Of a DNA stretch of 64,000 bases, positions 53,033 to 62,575 are shown one piece after another. Under the pieces are notes generated by a model, which made no database searches, was not told where the DNA came from, and saw only the letters and a program-made list of their open reading frames with translations. Within the stretch, counting starts at the first letter, position 1. Each line of letters opens with the position of its first letter. This DNA comes from WRGT01 sp942493035 (GTDB lineage: Bacteria > Spirochaetota > UBA4802 > UBA5550): positions 3,844,001-3,908,000 of the forward strand of contig OW818666.1 in assembly GCA_942493035.1 (NCBI GenBank). Direction: 5' to 3'. Position numbers and translations under genes: made by a program.

Positions 53033-53537
53033 GAGATTTTTTCATCTCTTCTGCACAGTCTTTAACCTGATTTTTAAGAAGCTTTATAGCATGAGGAATT
53101 GCACTCTCTATAAATTCAAGGTTTTCCCTGGCGCCTTTAGGACTCCCCGGAAGATTTATTATAAGTGTATTTTTTCTGATTCCTGAAACTGCACGTGAAA
53201 GCATAGCATGAGGTGTAATCTGAAGTGATCTCATCCGCATAACCTCTGCAAAACCGGGAGCCTGTCTTTCAATTACAGCTCTTGTAGCCTCAGGTGTTAC
53301 ATCTCTTGGTGCGAAACCTGTCCCCCCTGTAGTGAGAATCAGATCAAGACCTTTGTCCGATAAATCAATGAGTGTATTCTTTATTACATCAGCTTCATCG
53401 GGAATAATTATCTCTTCAGCAACAGTGAAATTCATCTTTTCACTCCACTTTCGTATCTCCGGTCCAGATAAATCGTCCCTTTCCCCTCTGGATGATCTGT
53501 CACTTACTGTAATGATGCCTATTTTTGTATTATTCAT
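53025..53537 (-). CDS. mogA: MoaB/MogA-type molybdopterin adenylyltransferase
   Basis: 170 aa. IGIITVSDRSSRGERDDLSGP at the N-terminus (split by me as two parts of one motif), ILTTGGTGFAPRDVTPEAT in the middle, and the LPGSPKGARENL C-terminal block. It binds molybdopterin and adenylates it before MoeA acts (MoeA at 40988). I prefer the ATG at 53537; a GTG three codons upstream is possible. First of the operon with macrodomain and pyrF. Confidence 0.92.
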   Translation of the reverse strand: MNNTKIGIITVSDRSSRGERDDLSGPEIRKWSEKMNFTVAEEIIIPDEADVIKNTLIDLSDKGLDLILTTGGTGFAPRDVTPEATRAVIERQAPGFAEVMRMRSLQITPHAMLSRAVSGIRKNTLIINLPGSPKGARENLEFIESAIPHAIKLLKNQVKDCAEEMKKSHA

Positions 53538-53625
53538 ATAAACCACACTTTTTCTAATTGAAATATATTAACAGAATGGCGATTATACATCAATGAAAAT
53601 TTATTCCTCTGGAGAATAATAATTA

Positions 53626-54318
53626 ATGAATATAGCCGTTGTTCTGGCTGGCGGAAAGGGATTGCGCCTTGGAAATAAAGTTCCCAAGCAGATGCTCTTA
53701 CTTGGTACTAAACCTGTGATTTCATGGTCTGTTGATACTTTTCATCAGTTCGATATGATTGATAAAATAATTATAGTTTCAGAAAAAAATCTCATTCATG
53801 AGATAAAAAGTATTTTTCCGCAATCTGATTATCCGAAGATTGTATCTTTCATCGAAGGGGGGGATGAGAGATCTGATTCTTCATATAACGCTCTTATCTC
53901 TTCTGAATTTAATGATGATGATATAATTCTTTTTCACGATGCAGCCCGGCCATTTGTAACTGAAGAGATTATCACTGAAATTATTGAAAATGTAAAGGTT
54001 ACAGGCGCGTGCGGTACCTATATACAATCCACAGATACAGTTGCATTAATCAGGGATTCAACTGTTGATTCTATACCTGAAAGAAAAACAGTATATTCCG
54101 CCCAGACTCCTCAGGGTTTCCGTTATAATCTTATTATGAGGGCGCATGAATTACAGAAACAGAGTAAAAGTATAACGGTTACTGATGATATCTCGCTTGT
54201 CTTTAATATGGGACATGCCGTCTCATCGATAAACGGTTCTATTAGAAATATTAAAATTACAACAGAGCTGGATTTTAAATTTGCAGAATTTTTAATTACT
54301 GATGGTTATAAATGCTGA
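53626..54318 (+). CDS. ispD: 2-C-methyl-D-erythritol 4-phosphate cytidylyltransferase
   Basis: 230 aa. The nucleotide loop VVLAGGKGLRLGNKVPKQML at residues about 5-24, then HDAARPFVTEE and QTPQGFRYNLI with TDDISLV. It makes CDP-ME in the MEP isoprenoid pathway. The stop overlaps the next gene start by 7 bp. GGAG is 12 bases upstream, somewhat far. Confidence 0.95.
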   Translation: MNIAVVLAGGKGLRLGNKVPKQMLLLGTKPVISWSVDTFHQFDMIDKIIIVSEKNLIHEIKSIFPQSDYPKIVSFIEGGDERSDSSYNALISSEFNDDDIILFHDAARPFVTEEIITEIIENVKVTGACGTYIQSTDTVALIRDSTVDSIPERKTVYSAQTPQGFRYNLIMRAHELQKQSKSITVTDDISLVFNMGHAVSSINGSIRNIKITTELDFKFAEFLITDGYKC

Positions 54319-55316
54319 ATAAATATTTAAAGATGGACCCTATACCATGGCTCATTGATGGTGAAAATCCTGCAGTGACCTATCTGGTAAAAAGTGAAAT
54401 TCTACAAAGACCGGATGATGAGAAAATTTACGATGAACTTTTAAAATCAGATTTAACTGATTATTTTAAAATAAATTCATCCCATGGCATTCTTGGAGAT
54501 AAGGATCATCTCGATCTTTTTTATCGCGGGTCTGTCTGGTTTTTTCTTTATGCCGTTGAATCAGGGTACAGGAGTTCATCAGATTTAATTATGTCAACGG
54601 CAGATTTTATATGCAATAAAACAGGACTTGATAATGGAGGATTTAAATACGATTGCAGATCATCAGATGCTGTAGGGTGCAGAACCGGGAATATGGTTTA
54701 TTCTCTAATGAAAAGCGGTTTATCAGATTCACGTACAACAAAGGGATTGGATTGGATTGTTAAGAATCAAAGAAGTGACGGTGGATGGCTGCACTGCCCT
54801 GTTGCCGGATTCTGTGATGTTATGAAACTTGTTTTTTTAAATAAGTCCGGAAACGGATTAAAATATGAGAATAATACCGTTGTACCAAGCTGTCCCGTGG
54901 CCTCATATTCCTGTTTAAAATCTCTGGTTCAGGCTGATAAGAATGAATTTGGGAATTCAATAAAAAAAGGATCGGATTATTTTTTATCAAATAATTTTTT
55001 TATTAATTCAAAGGAAAAATTATTATGCGGAAACCGGATTGATTTTCAGAAAACCGGTTATCCTGTCATGTCACAGTACGATTATCTTTCAGGACTGATT
55101 TTAGTATCCGGAACAGGAACCGGCGAAAATTCTAAATATGGGGAATTTTTTAATTATATTATAAAAAAACAGAATATTGACGGATCCTGGGACTACGAGA
55201 ATAACCTTCAGGGGATGATAAATGAAACTAAAGGGAGAAGCAGATGGGTTACATTTAATGCAATAAAACTGATAAAAAATATTTTAGAAATTGAGGATCA
55301 ATTCGCAAAAGCATAA
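54312..55316 (+). CDS. Alpha/alpha-toroid protein (prenyltransferase/squalene-cyclase-like repeats)
   Basis: 334 aa with helical-barrel repeats: NGGFKYDCRSSD, LDWIVKNQRSDGGWLHC, and NIDGSWDYENNLQG, the GGW/DGSW pattern of QW-like or terpene-cyclase toroids. No DxDD or DDxxD triad is evident, so catalysis is doubtful. Cysteines at DCRSSDAVGC and LHCPVAGFC could bind a metal. It overlaps ispD by 7 bp, so a link to isoprenoid metabolism is tempting but only an inference. Its end overlaps the convergent beta-barrel gene by 19 bp. Confidence 0.75.
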   Translation: MLNKYLKMDPIPWLIDGENPAVTYLVKSEILQRPDDEKIYDELLKSDLTDYFKINSSHGILGDKDHLDLFYRGSVWFFLYAVESGYRSSSDLIMSTADFICNKTGLDNGGFKYDCRSSDAVGCRTGNMVYSLMKSGLSDSRTTKGLDWIVKNQRSDGGWLHCPVAGFCDVMKLVFLNKSGNGLKYENNTVVPSCPVASYSCLKSLVQADKNEFGNSIKKGSDYFLSNNFFINSKEKLLCGNRIDFQKTGYPVMSQYDYLSGLILVSGTGTGENSKYGEFFNYIIKKQNIDGSWDYENNLQGMINETKGRSRWVTFNAIKLIKNILEIEDQFAKA

Positions 55317-56062
55317 CCAGCTGATAGTGCAAGATTCATAGTATCAATTTTACCGGAGTTTTTTCCATCCATAAAAGTATTACCATTTTGAGAAAGTGAT
55401 AGTGAAGGGCTGAAATTAATCGGGTATCTGTTCCAGTCTGTACCTAAAGAGATATATAATCCTCCACTGAAATATATTGTCAGATTCAGCTCTGCACCAT
55501 AAGTCATTCCGTTAACATTACGATTTCTGTCACCGCCGTAACTTTCCACCAGTTCAGCCGCTATCGGTGTAGCATTATACTTTGCATATGTATATCCAAT
55601 TATAGGAGTAAGCGTCACATCCCACTGCTTTCTGGTTGTAAGATGAAGTGCCGGACCAAACAGAAGAGAGTAGTTATTATATATTGTTTCACTCCAGTTC
55701 TGGAAATCTGAACCGAAAAGAGATCTCTGTTTGATGATAACTCTTTTTAGTTTTGTCTTTACTCCTACGTAGTCGATCGGCATATATTCAAAAGCGATAC
55801 CGAAATCATATGCCAGATGTGTTACAAGAAGTTCTTTTGTTATCTCACTCTCTTCAAATTTATAATAGTTACCATCAACAAACTTCTCTTCACCAGATAT
55901 AATATCTCCTGAAGGGAGACCTATCGAGACATAACCGCCAAGAAACATCTGCCCTTCATGAGCACCTTCCGGAGGTTTATCAAGTTCTTCAAACTGCGAA
56001 GCCATAGCAGATAAGCTGACGCAGAAGATGATAACTATAATTAAAAATAATTTATTTTTCAT
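55298..56062 (-). CDS. Outer-membrane beta-barrel protein
   Basis: 254 aa. Signal peptide (residues about 1-22, ending LSAMASQ). Amphipathic strands follow: EGQMFLGGYVSIGLPSGD, THLAYDFGIAFEYMPI, NYSLLFGPALHL, WDVTLTPIIGYTYA, GAELNLTIYFSGGLYISLG and a final LALSAGYAFAN. The last residue is Asn, not the usual Phe. It starts 3 bp after the dehydrogenase stop and is co-transcribed with it. Confidence 0.78.
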   Translation of the reverse strand: MKNKLFLIIVIIFCVSLSAMASQFEELDKPPEGAHEGQMFLGGYVSIGLPSGDIISGEEKFVDGNYYKFEESEITKELLVTHLAYDFGIAFEYMPIDYVGVKTKLKRVIIKQRSLFGSDFQNWSETIYNNYSLLFGPALHLTTRKQWDVTLTPIIGYTYAKYNATPIAAELVESYGGDRNRNVNGMTYGAELNLTIYFSGGLYISLGTDWNRYPINFSPSLSLSQNGNTFMDGKNSGKIDTMNLALSAGYAFAN

Positions 56063-56065
56063 ATT

Positions 56066-56908
56066 TCAGTAAAGGTAAAAACCTCTCCCTGTTTTTTTGC
56101 CCAGATAACCAGATGCAACATATCTTCGGAGAAGAGGGCATGGTCTGTATTTATCGTCACAATATCCTCTTAACATCTCATCACCAATACCAAGGATTAC
56201 ATCGAGACCAACCATGTCAGCAATTTCAAGAGGACCCATTGGAAGATTAAGTCCTTTTTTCATCGCCTTATCAATAATTTCAGGTTTCGTTCCCCCTTCA
56301 TATAAAAGAAAAATAGCTTCGTTGATCATCGGGTATAGAATTCTGTTAAGATAGAATCCTGGATAATCTTTAGCTTCTATAAAATCTTTTCCAAGTTTTT
56401 TAAGGAAAGATTTAGCCATTTCAACGGTTTCCCGTGTTGTTGATAATCCAGGTACAATTTCCACCAATGGAAGCACTCTTGCCGGATTAAGAAAATGAAG
56501 TCCAATTACAGATTCAGGCCTGGTAGTTGCTGATGCAATTTCAGTTATAGATATTGATGATGTTACAGAAGCAAGAATACTCCCTGCCGAGCATATATCA
56601 TTGAGCTGCTTGAAAATTGTTTTCTTTACATGCAGATCTTCACTGACAGCTTCAAGGATAATGTCAGAGTCGGCTAATTCTTCAATTTCAGCAGCTTTGC
56701 TGATATGATTTTTTATCTTCTTACTTTCTAGATCGGCGAGCCGCTCTTTTTCGACATATTTATCCAATCTTTCATGTATCTGTGCAATAGCATTTTCAGT
56801 AATTTTAATGCTATTATCATAAAGCTTAACATGATAACCGGCTTCCGCAGTTATATGTGCAAGATCGGTACCCATAATACCTGCACCGATTATTCCTATG
56901 TTTTTCAT
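56066..56908 (-). CDS. 3-hydroxyacyl-CoA dehydrogenase
   Basis: 280 aa. The NAD loop IGIIGAGIMGTDLAHI at the N-terminus, the catalytic His in GLHFLNPARVLPLVEIV (about residue 138), Glu in the same segment, and KDYPGFYLNRILYPMINEA. The C-terminal domain contains MGPLEIADMVGLDV and the end KKTGRGFYLY. Of the short HBD type (3-hydroxybutyryl-CoA), acting in fatty-acid or butyrate metabolism. First gene in an operon with the beta-barrel. Confidence 0.94.
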   Translation of the reverse strand: MKNIGIIGAGIMGTDLAHITAEAGYHVKLYDNSIKITENAIAQIHERLDKYVEKERLADLESKKIKNHISKAAEIEELADSDIILEAVSEDLHVKKTIFKQLNDICSAGSILASVTSSISITEIASATTRPESVIGLHFLNPARVLPLVEIVPGLSTTRETVEMAKSFLKKLGKDFIEAKDYPGFYLNRILYPMINEAIFLLYEGGTKPEIIDKAMKKGLNLPMGPLEIADMVGLDVILGIGDEMLRGYCDDKYRPCPLLRRYVASGYLGKKTGRGFYLY

Positions 56909-57106
56909 AAACTAAACTCCACTCGCTATTCTGTTTGAACAATATAGTTTAACAGTAATTTATCAACAATAAAATAATTGACTTATGTTATTATTTTTTA
57001 CATTATTTTATAAATGATCACTGTATAATTGCAGACAAATATCTTTATAAAATTGATTTTAGTCTATATTTAAAAAGCTTTTATATAAATAATAAACAGG
57101 CTTATA

Positions 57107-58852
57107 ATGAAAGAAATTGATAAAACAAAACAGAATCTAAGAGTTAATGACATAGATGATACCCAAAGAAGAGACCTGTTTAATAAATTTAAAGATGCAG
57201 GTGGCCAGGTTCTTTCCGAAAGAGAAGCTAGAAGAAGTTTAGTAATAGATCGGGACAAACAGAAACAACATCAGCAACGTCTTGATGAGCATTATATCAA
57301 TAAAAGAGTCCCTTCTAACCAGCGTGTTGTTTCTCAAAAGAAAATATATCCTGCTGTATCAGCCAGAACATCGTCTGCAATCGACCGATTCAGAATAAGA
57401 ATGAGATTGATAATTCTCGGCATTACCGGTTTCAATACTGTGTTTTTTAAACAATCTTTTTTCCAGAAGTTTAATGACAATTATAAACCTGCTCTTATTG
57501 AAATTCAGATGATATTTCTTTCTTTATATAAAAAAGACCCTAAAACCGGTTCCAGAATAATCCGTTCACTTGATAAGATTTCACCAATTTATTATGAATT
57601 GTGTGAAGGTGCCGGTGATTTATATCAGCCTTATCTAATCGATCAGATTCTTGATGCTTATCATAATTATCCTGACGTACCTCAGCCTCTCTCTGAGCTT
57701 AGAGATTTAATTAATGAACTGTTTCGTATGCTTTTTATTTTAAAGTCCTATGAGAATACAGTTTTAAATTCTTTTGAAAAAGCAATTGATATTAGTATTT
57801 CATATAACGAAGGAAAGAAAGATAAAAGTATAAGAAAAAAAGATCTGAAAAATGCTTTATTTGTTATTTTTGATAAATTGTATCCACGTATACACACTAT
57901 TTTCTGCCATTATAACGGTATTCTCTTCACTGAAACTGATAAATTAATTGAAGATATTCTTTCAATCAAACAATCTGAAAAACCGGGCAACCGTTTGAGA
58001 CGTGATGATAATCTGGTAATACAGGTTGATAATTTTCAGGAGCCGGAAAAAGAAATAGATATTGAGCTACAACCTGAAAAAGAGATTGAAAATGATTCAG
58101 TAAAAGAAGGCCTTAAACTGATGTATAAGCTTGATATCGATTTTTTAAGAAGTCTTTATGATAAAAAAGGGGAATATGAACTTTTAAACAATACAGACAA
58201 AGTTTTGCTGACTTATCTGCTTTTCCTTGAGTTTGAAAAAGAGTATTCATTCATTCTTACGACGAACAAAGTTAAGTATAATATTGACTTTTCTACTAAT
58301 GTAAAAATTGATTATAGAACAAAATTGCAGGATATTTTCAATCAGCTGAAAAAATCTCATGATTCATTCAGATCATATTATGATACTTTTATTGAATATA
58401 ATAAAATTTTTAATCAGAAGCCTACCAGCAATGATCAGTATATCGCCTATTCGAAACGTCTTGATGAGATATCAAAAAAGAAAAAACAGGCCGGATCCAT
58501 GTCCAGAATGATGATAAAATCTTTTATGGACAACCTGGTCTCAGAGCTTGCAGTGCTGATAGATGATATGAATGGCCGGATGAAATATATATCTAATCCT
58601 CAGGATATCCTTGAATTCAGTTATGAGATAGAAGGGGACAAAAAACTTAAGAATAAGAAGATTTATGAAGCAATGGAAACAATTTATAATTATGCTTCGG
58701 CACTTTCACATAGAATCAGTTCTGAAGGAGATCTTTCAGGTAAGCTAGAATTCGATGAGATTGATAAGAAAGATAATGAACTGGTAACGAACGAAAATAA
58801 AAGTGAAAAACCGGGTGGATCAATTTTTGATGAGCTGGATGATATCATCTAA
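57107..58852 (+). CDS. Uncharacterised 581-aa cytoplasmic protein
   Basis: Basic N-terminal 95 residues (KFKDAGGQVLSEREARRSLV) are followed by an all-helical body (SLDKISPIYYELCEGAGDLYQ, NELFRMLFILKSYENTV), a charged low-complexity stretch (residues about 305-340, EPEKEIDIELQPEKEIEND), and a second helical body ending in an acidic FDELDDII. No signal, TM or catalytic motif. AGG lies before the ATG. I do not recognise it. It overlaps the convergent MnmD gene by 8 bp. Confidence 0.72.
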   Translation: MKEIDKTKQNLRVNDIDDTQRRDLFNKFKDAGGQVLSEREARRSLVIDRDKQKQHQQRLDEHYINKRVPSNQRVVSQKKIYPAVSARTSSAIDRFRIRMRLIILGITGFNTVFFKQSFFQKFNDNYKPALIEIQMIFLSLYKKDPKTGSRIIRSLDKISPIYYELCEGAGDLYQPYLIDQILDAYHNYPDVPQPLSELRDLINELFRMLFILKSYENTVLNSFEKAIDISISYNEGKKDKSIRKKDLKNALFVIFDKLYPRIHTIFCHYNGILFTETDKLIEDILSIKQSEKPGNRLRRDDNLVIQVDNFQEPEKEIDIELQPEKEIENDSVKEGLKLMYKLDIDFLRSLYDKKGEYELLNNTDKVLLTYLLFLEFEKEYSFILTTNKVKYNIDFSTNVKIDYRTKLQDIFNQLKKSHDSFRSYYDTFIEYNKIFNQKPTSNDQYIAYSKRLDEISKKKKQAGSMSRMMIKSFMDNLVSELAVLIDDMNGRMKYISNPQDILEFSYEIEGDKKLKNKKIYEAMETIYNYASALSHRISSEGDLSGKLEFDEIDKKDNELVTNENKSEKPGGSIFDELDDII

Positions 58853-59663
58853 TCCCTGCTTTAATCTCTTTTATAATTATTAATCTGTTCTCAAGAATAG
58901 TATCTCTTGAAAGATTAAAATCCGGATCTCTATATGGTTCGGATTTTATATTATCCAGAATTGCTTTTTTTTCTTCATTGTTTAATTCTGTTAATGTCTC
59001 AAATAAAGCTGCAATTGTCCCCTCTCTTTTTTTACCAACTGATGGCCCGCGGCCTATATTCAGCCCTGCTTCCATCATGGCTCTTCTTATCTGGTCTGCG
59101 CTTGAGTAGGTTGTAATTATTCCACTATCTGTCAGCAGATGTTTTAACTTTATAAAATAATCAACACTCCAGAGTTCCGGATTTTTAGAAGGAGAAAACG
59201 GATCCTGGAAAACTGCATTAAATCTATACCCTGAAAGAGATTGCAGGGTCTCCCGGGCGTCTCCAAAAATAATTTTAACGAAAATCCCATTATACTCCCC
59301 TTCACCAGATGTATATACATCTTTGATAAAGGAATACACTTTGTCCCGCTGATCGTTAAATTTTACATTATTCATAAATTCCAGGAAGAATTGGTCTTTC
59401 TCAAGTGAAATGATACTTAGCTTTTCTGTTTTTTCCCTGATGATGAATTCGTTCATAAGTGCCAGAACATTATACCCTAGTCCAAAACCAATATCCAGGG
59501 CATTGATATTTTTATCATCAATTTCAAGTATTTTAGATGGTATAATATGCTTTAATAGAGATTCCTCATAGGCTCCTGACATCGAGTGCATGGCCTGCTC
59601 GTACTCTTCAAGAAAAAGCGTTGAGGTTCCATCATCTGTTTTTAATAAATATTTGTCTTTCAT
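58845..59663 (-). CDS. MnmD-type tRNA-modifying methyltransferase
   Basis: 272 aa SAM-dependent fold. The SAM strand ALDIGFGLGYNVLALM, then NAVFQDPFSPSKNPELWSVDYF (the family's D-P-F-S-P motif) and GIITTYSSADQIRRAMMEAGL, match the methyltransferase half of MnmC, which finishes mnm5-uridine in the tRNA wobble position. The FAD domain of MnmC is absent, as in stand-alone MnmD. A PP-loop tRNA thiolation candidate at 39993 could act on the same base. Confidence 0.85.
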   Translation of the reverse strand: MKDKYLLKTDDGTSTLFLEEYEQAMHSMSGAYEESLLKHIIPSKILEIDDKNINALDIGFGLGYNVLALMNEFIIREKTEKLSIISLEKDQFFLEFMNNVKFNDQRDKVYSFIKDVYTSGEGEYNGIFVKIIFGDARETLQSLSGYRFNAVFQDPFSPSKNPELWSVDYFIKLKHLLTDSGIITTYSSADQIRRAMMEAGLNIGRGPSVGKKREGTIAALFETLTELNNEEKKAILDNIKSEPYRDPDFNLSRDTILENRLIIIKEIKAGIR

Positions 59664-59782
59664 AGCACTTAATTTTTATAACCTCGGATTTACATGAGTT
59701 GTGGTTTGAATATTTGGTATCTTAAACATTTATAACAGATAATTGAATTTCACGTCAGCTTTCAACGAGTTTTTAAAATTTT

Positions 59783-59861
59783 ACTATTTATTCCTTAATA
59801 TTTCTAAAGTAAAAAGCTCGATTATCCCCGCCGCCGAAGACGGCGGGGATATATAATTTTT
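59783..59861 (+). repeat. Dispersed repeat family 1, copy B
   Basis: About 79 bp nearly identical to copy A at 9144-9223: TATTTATTCC..., CTAAAGTAAAAAGCTCG, then CCCCGCC-N9-GGCGGGG (59826-59848) and ATATATAATTTTT. It lies in the 328-bp gap upstream of the acylphosphatase gene. The rest of that gap (59664-59782 and 59862-59991) shows nothing I can name. Confidence 0.8.
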
Positions 59862-59991
59862 GATTTTTTCATCAAATTCTGTTTACTAATTTGTTATATT
59901 ATTTCTGATAATAAATATCATAATAGAAACGATTTTCTCAATGTTACTTAGTGTGAAAGCAATAGATAATTTTAGAATAGGCTGATATTAT

Positions 59992-60267
59992 ATGATAAAA
60001 AAAATAATTTTAAAAGGGAGAGTGCAGGGGGTAGGGTGCAGAGGTTATTGCGGCAGGTATGCACGTAAGTATTTAATCAGCGGATCGGCTACTAATCTTA
60101 GTGATGGTTCTGTAAGATTAATCATGAATATTAAAGATGAATTAGTTCTGGAGCGTTTTGTATCGGCGTTGATATCGAATCCAGACGGCTTTATGTTTTA
60201 TGGCAGAATTGAAGATGTATCTATAAGTGAGTATAATGGAAAAACTGACGGGGATTACAATTTTTAG
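59992..60267 (+). CDS. acyP: Acylphosphatase
   Basis: 91 aa, the normal size. KGRVQGVGCRGYCGRYA holds the phosphate-binding arginine, and NLSDGSVRL supplies the catalytic Asn (SATNLSDG). GGC replaces the commoner VxFR-F arrangement, but both active residues stay. It hydrolyses carboxyl-phosphate bonds. It overlaps the convergent metallopeptidase gene by 4 bp. Confidence 0.92.
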   Translation: MIKKIILKGRVQGVGCRGYCGRYARKYLISGSATNLSDGSVRLIMNIKDELVLERFVSALISNPDGFMFYGRIEDVSISEYNGKTDGDYNF

Positions 60268-60845
60268 TTACTTGTTAATAGAACAGGTTTTACACTTTTC
60301 ATTCGTCTATATTTTACAGTTTTAAAAGCATTGTGTATTTCATGAGAATCCATTTTTAAAAAATTGTAATATGGTGTATCTTTTATTTTTTCGAAAAAAA
60401 TATCTGCATATTCAATATATTTTTCTTCAAACGCTTTTCTTGAGTGACCATGAGCTGCTTTAAATTCACCCATCCTCCGGATATCTCCGTTGAATTCCGG
60501 ACTGATATGATAAAGTTCGTGAAACATTACATTTATTTTATCTTTAGCGGATAAACTGAAAAATTTTGGTATGTAGAAGTAGACAATATATAATATTTCT
60601 GAATTACCGATTTTTACCTTCGGGATTGTGTAGAATCGTCCATTATGTTTTATGATTTCCGCTCCATCTTTAAATCGTAGAGGAAGAAGTTTTCCATAGG
60701 TAGCTCCTCTGCAGTCTTTCCTGTTCGAAGCACAGCATATCAGCATTTTATTCAAATCGAATTTTTTAAATTCATCGGTGGACTGAATCATATCGTGAAT
60801 AATAAGTGTGAGAATATCCGTAAGATTAATTGAATCTCCCGGCAT
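60264..60845 (-). CDS. Putative metallopeptidase, HELYH type
   Basis: 193 aa. The motif MFHELYHISPEFNGD (about residues 105-119) is an HExxH zinc site, with a further His in AAHGHSRKAFE about 20 residues on, as in the phage-metallopeptidase family. Four cysteines (LICCASNRKDC) precede a mixed middle part. No signal peptide, so cytoplasmic. It starts inside the recN stop (TGATG), so it is made from the recN mRNA. Its substrate is unknown. Confidence 0.75.
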   Translation of the reverse strand: MPGDSINLTDILTLIIHDMIQSTDEFKKFDLNKMLICCASNRKDCRGATYGKLLPLRFKDGAEIIKHNGRFYTIPKVKIGNSEILYIVYFYIPKFFSLSAKDKINVMFHELYHISPEFNGDIRRMGEFKAAHGHSRKAFEEKYIEYADIFFEKIKDTPYYNFLKMDSHEIHNAFKTVKYRRMKSVKPVLLTSN

Positions 60846-62551
60846 CAGTATGTACCGGCCATCTCTATAAGTTCTTCTGCATGTTTTATCGAAATATCTG
60901 TAATCTCAGCTCCTGCGAGCATCCTTGCAACTTCTCTGACCTTCTCCTTTTCTGTAAGATTTTTAACCACGGTGGTTACCCTACCGTCGCTTTTTCCTTT
61001 CTGAACAAGATAGTGACTGTCCGACATTGCAGCAATTTGAGGGAGGTGAGTAATCAGCAAAACCTGTCTTCTTTTAGATAAATTCTTAAGTTTTCTACCT
61101 ACAATCTCAGCTGTCTTACCACTTATACCTGCATCAACTTCATCAAATATAAGTGTATCAACTATATCTGCTGACTGGATAACGTTTTTAAGAGCCAGCA
61201 TAATCCTGGACATCTCTCCCCCTGAAGCAACTTTGCGGAGCTGTTTAAGATCCTCCCCTTCGTTAGCAGAGAGCATAAACTCTATCCGGTCAAGACCATG
61301 AGGGTAGAGAATATACTTTTTATCACCGGTATCTATATCTCCATCAGCACTGATCTCTCTTGTTATGGAAATCTTAAAAATTGTTCCCCCCATTCCAAGG
61401 TCATTCAGTTCTTTGATGACAAGATCCTCAAGAGTTTTGGCTGCAGCTTTTCTTTTTTCAGAAAGGTTCAGAGCCAGATCTTTAGCTTCTTTAACAGTTT
61501 TTTTCTCCTGATCTTTCAGTTGTTCAAGCTGCTCTTCACTTGAATTAATTGTCTCAAGTTCACTTTTAGCTTTCTCGGAGTATTGAAGAATCTCCTGGAT
61601 TGTATCGCCATACTTTTTCTTCAAGGTATGAATAAGACTTAATCTCTCCTCAACCTGGTTGACTCTTTCCGGAGAGAAGTCGATACTGTTTTTATAATCG
61701 TGAAGAACAGATGTAGAATCTTCTAGAGAGTATAGGGACTCTCTTATGGTGTCTAAAATTGAAGAAATATTGGGATCGATATCTGAAATTTTTGATAGGC
61801 TCATTTCTGCTTTTTTAAGATTTCGAAGCACACCATTATCACCTGTAATAAGATCTGCAGTGGTGTTAACTTCTGTAAAAAGTTTCTCGGAATTTGTGAG
61901 AAGGTTTGATTCAGCCTTAAGTTCCTCATCCTCTCCGATTTTAAGTGAAGCGGATTCAATCTCTTTTATAGAGAAAGTATTAAACTCAATCCGTCTTGCT
62001 TTTTCTTTTTCGTCGATCTGAAATGAATTAATTTTATTTCTAATGGATGTGAGTTTTTCATGCATGGATTTTACAGCGCTTACTTCTTCATTGAGAGCTC
62101 CGAAACTATCCAGTAACTCTCTGTGTCGTGCAGTATTGATTATATTCTGATGTTCATTCTGGCCATGTATATCTATAAGATTCTCAGAAATCTCTTTCAG
62201 TTTGGCAACCGGTATCTGAATAGAATTTGCATAACATCTTCCTTTGCCATTTGCAAATAATTCCCTATGGATTATAAGAGTATCATCTTCATTCTCAATT
62301 CCTGAATCTTCGAGAATTTTTTTAAGATCGGTAAGGGTTGATATATCAAACACTGCTTCCAGTGACGCACGGTCAAAACCTGTTCTGATCATATCTACAC
62401 TCATCTTCTCTCCAAGTACTCCGGAAAGCGCATCTATTAGAATAGATTTTCCCGCACCCGTTTCTCCGCTAAGAATATTAAGACCCTGATTGAATGTCAC
62501 AGTTAAAGAATCTATAATAACAAAGTTTTTAATTCTCAGATCAAGAAGCAT
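60845..62551 (-). CDS. recN: DNA repair protein RecN
   Basis: 568 aa SMC-like ATPase. Walker A ILSGETGAGKSILIDALSG at the N-terminus, RCYANSIQIP with ENLIDIHGQNEHQNI typical of RecN, a central coiled coil (residues about 150-350), and C-terminal GEMSRIMLALKNV and TLIFDEVDAGISG. It acts in double-strand-break repair. 24 bp downstream of nadK. Confidence 0.96.
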   Translation of the reverse strand: MLLDLRIKNFVIIDSLTVTFNQGLNILSGETGAGKSILIDALSGVLGEKMSVDMIRTGFDRASLEAVFDISTLTDLKKILEDSGIENEDDTLIIHRELFANGKGRCYANSIQIPVAKLKEISENLIDIHGQNEHQNIINTARHRELLDSFGALNEEVSAVKSMHEKLTSIRNKINSFQIDEKEKARRIEFNTFSIKEIESASLKIGEDEELKAESNLLTNSEKLFTEVNTTADLITGDNGVLRNLKKAEMSLSKISDIDPNISSILDTIRESLYSLEDSTSVLHDYKNSIDFSPERVNQVEERLSLIHTLKKKYGDTIQEILQYSEKAKSELETINSSEEQLEQLKDQEKKTVKEAKDLALNLSEKRKAAAKTLEDLVIKELNDLGMGGTIFKISITREISADGDIDTGDKKYILYPHGLDRIEFMLSANEGEDLKQLRKVASGGEMSRIMLALKNVIQSADIVDTLIFDEVDAGISGKTAEIVGRKLKNLSKRRQVLLITHLPQIAAMSDSHYLVQKGKSDGRVTTVVKNLTEKEKVREVARMLAGAEITDISIKHAEELIEMAGTY

Positions 62552-62575
62552 AATGGATATCCTCTGAAGATGAAA

